The notes under the pieces were generated by a model. It saw only the letters and a program-made list of their open reading frames with translations, had not been told where the DNA came from and searched no databases. Shown here piece after piece: positions 31,352 to 42,996 of a stretch of DNA of 64,000 nt; the first letter of the stretch is position 1, and each line of letters begins with the position of its first letter. Position numbers and translations under genes: made by a program. This DNA comes from Lasiodiplodia sp. COLG20 (Eukaryota; Ascomycota; Dothideomycetes; Botryosphaeriales; Botryosphaeriaceae), in the NCBI GenBank assembly GCA_009801085.1, contig VNWV01000003.1:3472001-3536000 (forward strand), read 5' to 3'.

Positions 31352-34300
31352 GTTGGCGTCGGGGCGTGCGACAACGACGATTGGCGGGAGGATTTCTAGA
31401 GATCCAGCCGAGGAGGCCTGTAGTTGAAATGGAAAGGTTCTGAAAGAGAGAGAGTGGAAGGAAGGAAGGTCACGCAGCGGGAGGTTTTAAAGGCAGGGAC
31501 GCGCCTTCCAGAAATGACGCTGCTGCCACCAGCTAACCGACTTGATTCGAGAACCACGTAGAACACGCGCGGACTGGTAACTCTCGAAATCGTTTTTCAT
31601 GCAGGGCTCCGCCGCGTGCACATCGCAGTTGCCGGTCCTTTCGCGCAGGCTCTGCAACATAATCGGCTCGATGGAACCCCATGCGGCAACAGTTGTACTA
31701 GGATAATCCGAAAGTTCTAAATTTTTGCTATAAGTTGATCCTTCAGAAGCGCCTTCTGAACCTATATCGGTCAGCTGTGCCTTGCAATTTAGTAGATTGA
31801 AATCAAAATCCCTGTCTTTGAATTCGGAAGATTTGCTACTACACACAAAACAGCTGTCTTCACATGTAAAATCTTCTGCGCCTGATCTTAGACAAGGCTT
31901 GTACTCAGATACCGTAAGAATCTTATAGATTTGCTGCGAACTTGCATAATGATCGAAAGTACCCCATTTTGTTTATGCTTACTTTCTTTGGTTTCTGGTC
32001 GTTGCCAAAACATTCATTTACTCCGAATCCGGTGCCACGCACTCTAGATGATCACTGCAGCCCTTGGACTCTCTTGTTAAAACGATAACAACACACAGCT
32101 TGCCTCACTTCTATGAACGACCATCTCCGCAACCTAGAACCGAGTTCAGCAGTTTACTTCTCCAGTAGACTTTAAAAATTACTTGTCTGAGAGATTCTTC
32201 AAACCCCGATAATAATGCATCTTTACCGCTCAGAGTGAGTGAAACCAATGAATATCTTTGGCATCTAGCGGGACATCTCGTCAGCGTGGCCATACCCTAG
32301 CTCTAAACCTTTACTCTTTGGGCTATTGCTCTCTGCTATCAGCCTATCAGTTGCTATTTCAACGTGTTGAACAGTGAAAATGAATTGAATTGAACAATTC
32401 TGATTCTTTTAATACAGCAGTAAAACTACCTGATTATATACACCAATTGCTCGGAGTTATGTTATAAAGTTTAATGAATGAGTGACGTTGTTGTGGTGAG
32501 ATAAAACAAGCTGTAATCCTTGGTGTTAAGAAAAGCATAAAAGAACACGGCAAATACACACGGCAATGAACATGACTAATGATTAGGTCTGACACAACGA
32601 TTAAAGGCAGGCTTGTCTCAGGCACTTACCAGCAACTCAATTGACAGTAATTTGGGTACAATCCGGAACCCAAACATGAGTAGGATGTGAGGGTGGTTTG
32701 AAGGCCCACAATAATGAGCAGGAGCAGTCGCTAGCACCAATCACTTAAGATCCTCCTTTACTGAAATTATTGGCTCGGCCTTCTTGGAAACCTTACAGTT
32801 CCTGGCTATGCAGCAACAACCGGTCTAAGCGTCAATACGAGGTCGATTCGCTGAGAGTCGCAATAAAGTCGAGATGTTCGTGGGCTATTGTCCAAATGTC
32901 TTTGTTCACATGCATCGTATATTCATGTCCAGACGGATGCTTCAACCGCCCGTCCTCTGTTGTAATACCATGCGAACCAACTTCGTAACATCCTGGCGAC
33001 CCCCCTTTCCAGGAAATCCTCGATACGGCCATAGGGCTGGTGGTACCGGCCCATCGTTTGGGCCCACAGAAAACGCTCGGCTTCGTTCCCATTTGGCAGC
33101 ACACACAGGCAGTGGAGGCGATCCCTGTGCTGTCACCCGTCCACCCATTACCACGGACCCACCGGTCGTCGAGGCTTTGAAAACGTCGAGCCCTAGCGCG
33201 GTACCATTTTCGCGGGACGGAGTAAGCAAGAGATGCAGTCATCACAATAGCTCTTATAGCCGGTCTCGCATCTCGTACAGTAAGCGCGGTGTAAGGAGGT
33301 GGTGATCTTTGGCGGTAAAATGGCGACGTGTTCAACCGAGAGCAGCGAACACCAGCTCTGCACCGGGCGCACGACTACAGTTTTCGGTTAGGAACTCGTA
33401 TAAGAAGAAAACGGGGATGAATGGAAAGAAAAGGGGAAAGCTGCGGGAAGGGCCGAGATGGCTCCATCGGGAGAGCTGTAGCTGAGGGGGCGGCTGTAGT
33501 TGGTGGAGAAGGCATGGATCTTGAGTATTGAGGCTTAAATCATTGCTTTTTTTGATCTTCTCTCGAACGATTCATTTTTTCAATCAGATCAGCTCGGGAT
33601 TTCGAAGAAAAGGAAAAGAGGAGAAGGCATAGAGGCGAGTAGGACCCATGGGGTCATATCAAGCTTTCTGACAATTGACCAATTTCCTGGCCAGGTCACA
33701 CCAAGCCTCTATTCGCGGGTGAGTAGCGCGGTCTGAGACGAGTGTACAAATGAATACACATTCTTCACATGATCCCAAGTGCTCTCTCTTGTACCGCTTG
33801 AGACTGCGGCTATGCTGGCTTGGTGACTTTGGGCGACATGGCGGCGGGTTGGCGGCAGCTTACGGACAGGTCAGCGTCAGCGCTTGAGGAGGAGCGGCGC
33901 ACAGTCAGAGCTAATCATTGCTGGAAAAACGGGGCCGAGGGGAGAATAGGGAAGCAGGTGCGGAGAAAAGTAGGCGCGGAGAGATGCTAGGCCCAGACTT
34001 GACACGTGCATCCCCTTCTTCCCCGCCTTGACGGTGTTTTGTTGGGGCCGAAAGCCGACCCCGAACACCTGTCACCATACACACCCTACATGCGCTGGGC
34101 ATGCCTGCCAACGTGCACCCGAAACCGAGGACCGTAAGCTGGGGTCAGAGCCTGATTTCTGCCGGCATGAGGCCACCCGGCGGAATCTTCCCCTTGCCCG
34201 GATTACTCTAATCAACGCGCCTGGGTGCGCAGAACCCTGCACTTTCGCACATCAAGAGGAGGGATACGAGCAGATTCGCAGTCGATCATACTGCTGGCAA

Positions 34301-36204
34301 CCAACAGGAGTGGAGGCTCATGACGAGGAGCTTGGGCTCGCTCTACGGAATGACGACAACGAACGAACCCTCATCCACATAATTCCACGGCCTAGAGATG
34401 CGAAAGCCAATCTAGAGGACGGCACAGCCTAAGCGTGATGAGCCGCGTGTGCGGCCCGCATGAGGCTTCGCAGCCAATCCCGACTGCCGCCATCCATTTT
34501 CCGCTTTCAGATGCCGTGAGGTTGCGGACTATTTTGCCCTCCCAGATTGAGTTTGTGCAACGATTTCAGTTTCATTTCAGTTCCCACGGCTCCGCTGACA
34601 GCCCAAGAGGGCCATGTATGCAAGCTAACGACCAGGGAAGCCAGCGCGTCCTTACAGACGAGCTCGGTAGTCAGACATGACGTCCGCCTGCAATATATAC
34701 TGTAGGAGATCCCGGATGTGACTGTCGGCTGACCGGAGGCGGAACGCAAGGCAGCAGTCTTGACAATAGTGCGAACCGCGACCGGAGCTATAGGGGCGAT
34801 GAAGGGCTCACTTGCCGCTGGCTCGGTAGACGGGTACCTAGCTTGCTTTTCCTTCTGCTGGAACGCCCACATGCACGCAACCATAAGTCGAGAAATGCAG
34901 GAGTCAGGACCTTGCAGTGGCGCTCACGCCGGTGCCTGAGCCTGTGAGATCAAACCACGAGCCAAAGGGTCTCACCGCGAAGCCACAGAGGAGGTGAGGT
35001 ACATACGGCGGTACTGGTTTACTCAGCTCGTCGGCGCTAGCCACAGCCTCAGAGATACATGGCGCTCCGAGTGGCTTTGCGCGCGCGATGGAGTCGAGTG
35101 GACGGTAGCGGTAAAGCATGCCAAGCTTGATCGGCGGAAAGAAGCTCGCGGTAGCTCGACACGGAGGCTGAGGTTCCCTGCAAATCATAGGGGCGGGCTT
35201 GCCAATACTCCGACCAAGCTGAGATGGTGGGCGGCCTGGAAGATGCTCGTGGCGTGTGCACCAGGTCGGGTCCAGGTGGAAAGTAAAAGGCACGCAAGGG
35301 CGCGAGCGCATGGCGACGGAAGCTTTGGAAGGCGCCGTATTTGGCACCGGGTACGAGGAAGTCTGGCTCGCCGCACGTGATGGCCGAGGCAGGGATAGCG
35401 GGGCGCTGCCGCTGCACCGCCGGAAGCCAACAAGCTCGGAGCCATGGGAAGTCTGACGTGCCTACCTAGTGCATCGCCTCTCTCGTCACCCTTCTTCCGC
35501 GCCCTTCGAGTCACTCCACGCTCGTGCTCCCCGAGGGAGATTATCTGTATCACAGCCCGCAGTGCGCGCTGCTCGACTCCGCACCCCAGGCCGCGCCATT
35601 AGCCGGGGCGCGGGCGGGTTATATTGCCCTGGCTTCCGCCAGCGCCATGGGCTGCACTCCTGTCTCCGGCTGACATGCGGGCGCAGCGTGGGCGGCCGGT
35701 CACAGCGCAGCGCCGTCGCCCGTCAGCACCATGAAGCAGCGCCGTTCTAGACGCGCCACCCGCCTGGCTCGTCGACAGTGCAGGGGCCTGCCGTTGCGCT
35801 GGGGATGCGGAGCTCGCGACACCGCTGCGTACCGGCAGGTCTCACTCGACCATTGGCTGCGCGTCGCACAGTTGGCCAGCCTTGCTTGCCGCCATTGGTT
35901 CCGTCGTACCACCCGGCGAATCAGCTCCGCCCAAGCTCGCCGTCCTGCATCGCAGGATTGCCCCAGTCCGCCGATTCCGTCTGAGGCCCTGGCGTCCGTG
36001 GCGATCTGCGCTGGATGGCAGCCCTGTGCTTCCACATTTCTCAGCTTTGGCCCTCTTGTTTCCACCGCTCTGGTTGAACGCTTCCCATTTCTCCCGCATC
36101 GCTGCCCTCGTGTTGTTGTTGAGAGAGCCCTTTCGCAGTCTCTCGTGGTTTCGTGATTCGACTCCTCCGCTGCCAGGCGCGCGCAGCGAGCGCTCCCAGC
36201 AGCC
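31352..36204. other. 4.9 kb gene-poor region with AT-rich island
   Basis: No gene is firmly supported. From about 31650 to 32770 the DNA is AT-rich and almost free of open frames, unlike the rest of the window. It could be a degraded repeat. A minus-strand open frame with an ATG runs from 33242 to 32832 (136 codons) with unremarkable composition; I cannot link it to a family. A plus-strand frame at 34028-34432 is equally uncertain. From about 35450 the DNA becomes GC-rich and leads into the promoter and leader of the kelch 2 gene. Confidence 0.5.
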
Positions 36205-38711
36205 ATGGCTCCGCTTCTCTCAGGATACCTGATCGCCGCTGCCCTTGCAGCCTTGCAGCCGGCCCATGCCAAAGACCCCATCCGGGACTTTTGCCGCCGC
36301 TGGGGACACCAGACCGCCGTAGTCGACAACCGCCTGTACATCGATGGCGGCCAGCTCACGTGGAATCCCATGTCACAGAACCCGCTCAACTACACCAGTA
36401 CGATTATGCCTTGCTATGAGCCTGCCTGCCCCCTCTACTGACTGCCGTCGCAGATACCTGGCTCCTCTACAATGATCTCGACGACTCTTCGTCTGGAATG
36501 CCCCAACTCCATGCTGATCTTAACAAGACACGAAATGTGCCCGACCTCAGCGGTGGCGTCCTGTGGGCCGATGAAGTGAACAAGGTCCTGTACCTCTACG
36601 GCGGCGAATACACTGACGCCACTCCTGAGGCCTTTAGTCCCTGGGCTTACGACATCTTGCTCAACCAATGGAACCAAACCGACGTTAGTGCAGCTGCTGG
36701 AATCCAGAGGGTATCCTATGGCGCAGGTGTGACTGTAAATGAGACTGGGATTGGTTACTACCTCGGCGGTTGGCTCAACAACAACACAGTTCCCGGATGG
36801 GGAGCTGAGCCGATGCTCACCAGCAACCTCATAATATACGACTTTGTTAACGATGCCTGGACTAACAACACTGGCTACGACCAAACCGGCCGAGGAGAAG
36901 GCGTCATGGTCTACCTTCCAGCTTCTGACAAAGGCCTTCTTGTCTACTTTGGTGGCGTCATTGACCCCTTTGACAATGGAACCGTTGTAGGGGTAAGTAA
37001 TGAATAACTCAAATCACAATGCACTTACTAACCTGGATATCCAACAGGATGCTTTGAGTGTAAGCCACGTCTGAGACAGTTAATCTGGACAATATCTAAT
37101 AGCACGCACAGAACATTTACATTTACGACATTGCTTCGACAAAATGGTACAAGCAGACTGCCACTGGAGAGATTCCTGACATGAGACGAAAGTTCTGTGG
37201 CGGTGTAACGTGGGCACAGGACAAGTCGTCTTACAATGTGTAGGTCATTCGCGTGCTTCCTGTGGATCCTCGGCTGACTGGCTCAGTTACATCTATGGCG
37301 GCCAAGGCATCACAAACACAACAGGCTATGACGACGTCTACATACTAACGATGCCTTCCTTTCAATGGATTAAGTGGTATCCGACCGAGGCTGGACCCGG
37401 AAACCCACATGGCATCTCATCGTGCAACGTCATCAATAGTGCGCAAATGCTCATCATCGGCGGATGGTTCGCACAACACCAGGACTGCGATTCGCCAAGT
37501 GTCTGGGGCACCCATAACCTGAACCTGGGAAAGAACGGTCCGCAAGATGCAATGTGGGATTTGTTTTACCCTAACATCACCGAGTACTTGGTGCCGCCAG
37601 AGATTGTTGCCAAGATCGGCGGAGAGTATGTTGTCCCCTATGGCGGCTGAGCTCAGAGTACTGACCGCTGTTGTTTAGCTCTCGTGGAAGCGCGACAACC
37701 AAGGCTCCGGATACTTGGGATAACCGAGATCTACCAGTATACTTCTCCAGGTTTCCGACGTTCGCAGCTCGCACGGCGACAAGAGATGTTTCCGCGGCAA
37801 CGGGTGGCAGCAACAACACCTCATCCGGTGACTCGGGCGACTCTAATGTGGGCGCCATCGTTGGTGGCGTTGTCGGTGGAGTTGGTGGATTGCTTCTGGT
37901 TCTGGGCCTGGCGTGGTTCTGCCTCCGACGGAGAAAGAAGAGCAAGGACGGAGTCAAGGAAAAGCAGCCTCAGGAAACGAATCCTGTTGAGCTTGCGGCA
38001 GATGATAGCACCAACCTCGAAGGTGGAGTTGTTTCCGAGCTTTCAGCAACAAACAGTCATAGATTTCGTAAGGATCCTGGATCGCCGGCCGACCACAACC
38101 TCTCTCCCGTCTACACTCAACACAGCGTATCACCTAATACGACTTCACCAATAATAGGGCAATCCGGCGGATATCCAGTATCACCCACGACGCCTTACGC
38201 GCCCGGCGGACCACCTGGCATGGCGGGGGGCTACATGCAGCCACCTTTGTCGCCTAACACTCCGCAGTACATGTATCCAGCTGGCCCTCCCGGCACTCTA
38301 CCGCAATACATGTTCCAGCCGCCGCCGCCGAACGCTCAGCCTTATGACCCTTCGCAGCATGCACTGCACAACGAGCACTTCCCACCTCCACCCTCACCGT
38401 CACCACGAACAGGGCATATCGGGCTTGGGATCCCGTCAGGCTCACATCCGGGGATGACGGCAACTCCTAGCGACTACTCGCGAGAATCGGAGCCCGACTC
38501 AGCATATCCGACGACATCATCGAACACGCCGGCGCACTTTTATCCGCAGCCGTTGCACGTCGGTCGAAACGTAACACAGAGCACACACGCAAGCGATACG
38601 CCGCTTGTAGGCCAAATCAGCGAAAGCATAGGGTCGGTATCAGGATCCGGCTCTTCGGCAGGGGTGAGACAGCCAGTAAGAGGAAAGTTCAGAGAAGAGG
38701 CACACGACTAG
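36205..38711 (+). CDS. Kelch-repeat single-pass membrane protein 2, with 12-nt microexon
   Basis: Six exons: 36205-36397, 36454-36992, 37048-37059, 37112-37239, 37287-37625 and 37679-38711, giving 747 aa. A signal peptide (MAPLLSGYLIAAALAALQPAHA) is followed by a kelch propeller to about residue 420, with strands ending in Gly doublets (LYLYGGEY, YYLGGW, VYFGGV, YIYGGQG, LIIGGWF) and many N-glycosylation sites. A Ser/Gly stalk leads to one membrane span (about 460-483, GAIVGGVVGGVGGLLLVLGL) with an RRRKK stop-transfer. The cytoplasmic tail of about 260 residues is Pro-rich with repeated SPxTP and PPPP motifs that could bind SH3 or WW domains. The third exon is only 12 nt (Asp-Ala-Leu-Ser) but is needed to join the propeller strands in frame. 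The topology matches the 64-4098 protein, suggesting a family of surface kelch proteins of unknown function. Confidence 0.88.
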
Positions 38712-39551
38712 GAAATGACGGGGATTCGATAATTTTGGTAGAGTCTTAATGTTGGTTCTCATTTCCACCGTCGCACTCGGCGTTCTATTCAGGAGTCAAT
38801 GTCTGGGGCCGAACGGCACATAGGATTGTTAGGTATTTCTTCTTTGAACAGCGGATCTGCTCGATACCTGGAAAGGAAATATGGGGGCGGACGGACGTAC
38901 GTCACAAGATGCGAGGGGCGGCCCCTTGCGGGAAAATTAATCATGCAGCTTGTTCCTGCAAACCCGGTCGAGTGATTACAGAGTGACGATCGCATGCCCG
39001 CGGACAATTGTTGGCTCTCTCATATCGAGATGCTGCACGTGTGACCGTTTCCCTAGGACCGCACGCCCGGGGCTGGCTGACATGCAGCAGGGCGCCACGC
39101 GATCCGACGCAGTGCTTGAGCCTCTCGCTTCGCAGCGCCGTTTGCGGGCCTGCGGCAGAGCGACCAAGGAACGGACTGCATGCTCTGCGTAACGACAACA
39201 ACAACGCAGCCGCGCGCGCTTGGAGGCCTCAGGCGGCAACACGTGCGGTTAGGGTGCGCGGCCGCATCTGGGAGAAGATGACTAGAGAGCCGAATATAGA
39301 AATAAGGGACAGCCCTAACGCGCCGATCCCCCGAGCGCCGCCCAGCTGTCCAGAAGCGGCTGCGCGGCGGTGCGCTGCTCTGCGGCTGGCTGACGACAGG
39401 CCCCAGCACCCTGACACGACACCAAAATCCACAACCCACGCCTGCTCTCTACTCCCCCACGACGCACCGCCGCACCCAGCAGACGACCTCCCCCGCACCC
39501 GAGCCCCCCCTTTGCCCAAGAAGATGCTGAGGTAAACCACCGGAATCATCA
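38712..39551. other. Intergenic region upstream of transporter gene
   Basis: This lies between two plus-strand genes and should contain the 3' end of kelch 2 and the transporter promoter. It is GC-rich, especially 39000-39500, where the mRNA leader is C-rich and T-poor. I see no gene. Confidence 0.55.
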
Positions 39552-42067
39552 ATGCCTCGCTCCGACGCCAACGACGCCGACGAGGTCCTGGGACTCCTGG
39601 GCAACGCCGCCCACCAGGAGCTCGAGCTCGAGCTCGAAACGCAGCCTTCCTTCGCTCACCGCCACACCGACGACCTGGGAATCACATCGCAGAGCCCCTA
39701 CGACACCACCAGCAGCAGTCACGACAACAACCTCCTCACCTCCTCACCGCAATCCCTCTCCCCCTCGCCGTCTCCCGCGCCCGCCACCGCCGCTCATCGA
39801 CCGCTGCCGCTCACCTCCATACCGCGCGCGTCCTCGGCCTCGCCCGCTCCGGATGCCACCCCGTCGCCCGCCCTCGGCGCCAACGGCAAACCCGCGCTTC
39901 CGCGGCGGCAGTCGAGCCTGGCGCAACCCCGGCCGGACGGCACGCCGCGGACCCCAAACCGGGTGCGCTTCGACGAGGAGGCGGAGCTGATCCCGCTGGA
40001 GGAGCACTTCCGCCGCAGCAACGAGGGCGCCAACAACGGCGGCCGAGGACCCGCAAGGTACCATAATGTCGGCGGCGGGCCACGGCAACATCCCTACGCC
40101 ACGCGCATGCCGCTAGGCGGAGACAGCGACAGCGACGAGGGCGGCGACGACCGGGCGTGGGCCGACGAGGAGGACTTTTTGTCGAACGGCGCGGCGGGCG
40201 GCAGGGGGAGAAGAGGCAGGCGCAGCAACAGCAACGGCGGGAGGGGAGGACGGGAACAACGGCTGCCGCTGCTCACGGATATTGAGGCGCCGAGCGTTAC
40301 AGTTGCGAATTCGGATGTTGGGTTCGCCCCCGAAGATCTATTGGAGAGCGCGAGGCCGAAGAGCGGGCTCAGGAGCGCGTTCATGAATATGGCTAACAGC
40401 ATCATGTACGTTTTGGAACATCCCCTCTCCTTTTGCTGGTTTTATTTTGAGGAATCGTGGAGGGTTGCGACGGAGCTGTCAGGGACTCGAATCTGCCTCT
40501 TTTTGGTGCATGTCCTGGGTTGGGTCAAGCTAATGGTGATTTTTCTTCTTCAACAGTGGCGCTGGCATCATTGGTCAACCTTACGCTTTCAAGCAAGCGG
40601 GTCTGCTGACCGGTATTCTTCTCCTTGTGGTCCTGACCGTCACCGTCGATTGGACGATCCGCCTCATAGTCGTGAATTCGAAGCTCAGTGGAGCAAATTC
40701 GTTCCAAGCAACTGTGCAACATTGCTTTGGAAATTCCGGCTTGATAGCCATAAGCGTTGCCCAGTGGGCTTTGTGAGTGGTCCCTCAGAAAACGGAGGAA
40801 AATTATGGAAGAAAGTCAAAACTGACCGGTCTACACTTGTAGTGCGTTTGGCGGCATGATAGCATTTTGCATTATCGTAGGCGACACCATCCCGCATGTG
40901 ATGGAAGCACTGTTCCCTTCGCTACCCGATACCCCATTCCTCTGGCTGCTCACGGACAGACGGGCAGTCATTGTTTTTTTCATTTTGGGCATTTCCTATC
41001 CCCTTTCGTTGTATAGAGATATTGCCAAGGTAAGTCTGGGCGGCATCACTCACTTCTTTGTGACCAGACACTAACAAAAGCAGTTGGCAAAAGCATCAAC
41101 ACTGGCTCTTATTAGCATGCTCATCATCATCGTGGCGGTTCTCACGCAAGGGCCGAGAGTTCCTCAAGACATGAAAGGTCAAATTAGAGGAAGCTTAATC
41201 ATCAATGACGGCGTTTTTCAGGCGGTGGGCGTTATCTCATTTGGTAATTATGATGATCCCAAAACTTAAGCTGTATCTTTGCTAACACAAACTTAGCTTT
41301 TGTTTGCCGTAAGCACACGACTATCTCTTAAATGCATTCCAGCCACAATGAAATATGCTAAAGTTCAGCAGACCATAACTCCCTCCTCATCTATGGCTCC
41401 CTTAGAAAGCCCACACTCGACCGCTTTTCCAAGGTCACGCACTTCAGCACCACGGTATCGATGATCGCGTGTCTGCTCATGGCGCTCGCTGGCTACCTGA
41501 CCTTTGGTGACAAGACACAAGGGAACGTTCTTAACAACTTTCCAACCAACAACGTCTTGGTCAACGTCGCTCGTCTGTGCTTCGGCCTCAACATGCTGTC
41601 AACGTTACCACTCGAAGCGTTCGTCTGCCGCGAGGTTATGGAGAATTATTATTTCCCCGGCGAACCGTGGGATGCGAGTAGACATCTCATCTTCACCACA
41701 ACGCTGGTGACGAGCGCCATGGGTCTGAGCTTGATGACATGCGATTTGGGTGTTGTCTTCGAGTTGGTCGGAGTAAGTTTTTTTCTCGTCCGCTCTTGCC
41801 CATTGATCCACCCTTTGATACCAATGATATATTTTCTCCTCCTTTGTTGCTAATGAATCTGCATGGTAGGCAACATCCGCTTGCGCGCTCGCTTATATCC
41901 TTCCGCCTCTATGCTTCCTCAAGCTCTCCACTAAGAGGTCTGGCCGCACGGAACGCATCTGCGCAATGGCCTGCGTGGCCTTTGGCTGTTCCGTCCTGGG
42001 CGTCAGCCTGGTGCAGGCCGTCACGAAGATGATGCGCAACGAAGGAGGCGTGGCTACTTGCAACTAG
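39552..42067 (+). CDS. AVT-type vacuolar amino acid transporter (Avt2/SLC38-like)
   Basis: Seven exons: 39552-40405, 40557-40772, 40843-41029, 41084-41243, 41297-41308, 41372-41772 and 41870-42067, giving 675 aa. A hydrophilic N-terminus of about 285 residues precedes about 11 membrane spans of the amino acid/auxin permease superfamily. Landmarks are SIIGAGIIGQPYAFKQAG (first span, restored exactly by splicing), FGGMIAFCIIVGDTIP, AFVCHHNSLLIYGSL and MLSTLPLEAFVCRE. These are characteristic of fungal Avt2-like and animal SLC38A7/11-like carriers, which export neutral amino acids from vacuoles or lysosomes. Exon 5 is only 12 nt and encodes the start of the conserved AFVCHHNS motif, so a predictor that misses it loses a key helix. 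Exon 6 has tandem cagcag acceptors (41366-41371). Confidence 0.93.
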
Positions 42068-42996
42068 AGGAACGATCGACGACAGGATTAAGGGAAGGGA
42101 AGGCAAAGGGAAAAAAATATTTTTTCAAAGGGCGGTACCTTGCAATGAATTTTCAAAGAAAGTATGAAAGGATATGAGGGGGGTGGGTGGATAATTGATT
42201 TGGATCGGAAGGGAATGAATTAGGGACACCAGCATCTGCATCTATCAAGGGAGACGGAATCACCATCAAACGGTCATCTTGGTTGTTTTTTGCTTTCAGT
42301 TTGTGTGCATCGCGTGCATTGAAAGGTATCCGGTCAGGCTGGCGGGGTCCAAAGGAGTTTTGGTTTTCTGTTCACGTCCTTTATTCTCTTCTTCTCATCT
42401 CAAGAATCGGTTCACGGTCGTCAGACGAGCACGCGGTCTACGCGCGTGTGAGCAGCTTTTACTGTATGCCTTGTATATGGATCGCGTGTATGTATATGAC
42501 TAGTCAAATGAATTGGCGGGGAATTGTGCTAGCGTGTTGGATGGTCAAGTGGAGCAACCAGGCGCGAGACCTGGTGTTGTTGATTCTCATCTAGGGAATG
42601 CCCATGCAGAGTATCTAAAGTTGTTAGTGAGAGTTATATATTTCGAGTTGAAGATCCGTCAAGCCAAACCCCGTTCGTGGTGAAATGGAATGGTTATAGT
42701 ATATATTACTTCTTTCATTTCGCTCTATGCGTCTCTTGTAGTGGTTTTATGTCGCATTCGCAACCTATCTACTAGCCTCCGGAGCCGTACTCATCGTCAA
42801 GTATATTGATACAAGCATAATCCCAAAGAAGCGCCACAAAGCATATGTGCATGCCCGTAATATCCAAACGCCTGCTGAATCCAACCTAATCCGTATCCCA
42901 ATCTCCAAAAAAAGACGCCAATCCAGCGGTCCAACAAACATACAACAGAAGGAAAGAGACAAACACAGCCGACCGTTACCTTCTCTTCATGATCAG
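42068..42996. other. Convergent 3' intergenic region
   Basis: This lies between the transporter (+) and the coiled-coil protein (-). It contains a T/A-rich block just after the transporter stop (42110-42130) that may hold its poly(A) signals. I see no gene or RNA. Confidence 0.6.

Noticed and set aside
32832..33335. 167-codon minus-strand frame next to the AT-rich island
   Set aside because: The first codon is not ATG; from the internal ATG at 33242 it has 136 codons with no known motif. It may be a gene relic but cannot be supported.
36205..42067. Possible operon-like pairing of kelch 2 and transporter
   Set aside because: They are co-directional but separated by 840 bases with separate GC-rich leaders. 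Fungal genes are monocistronic and no functional link is evident.
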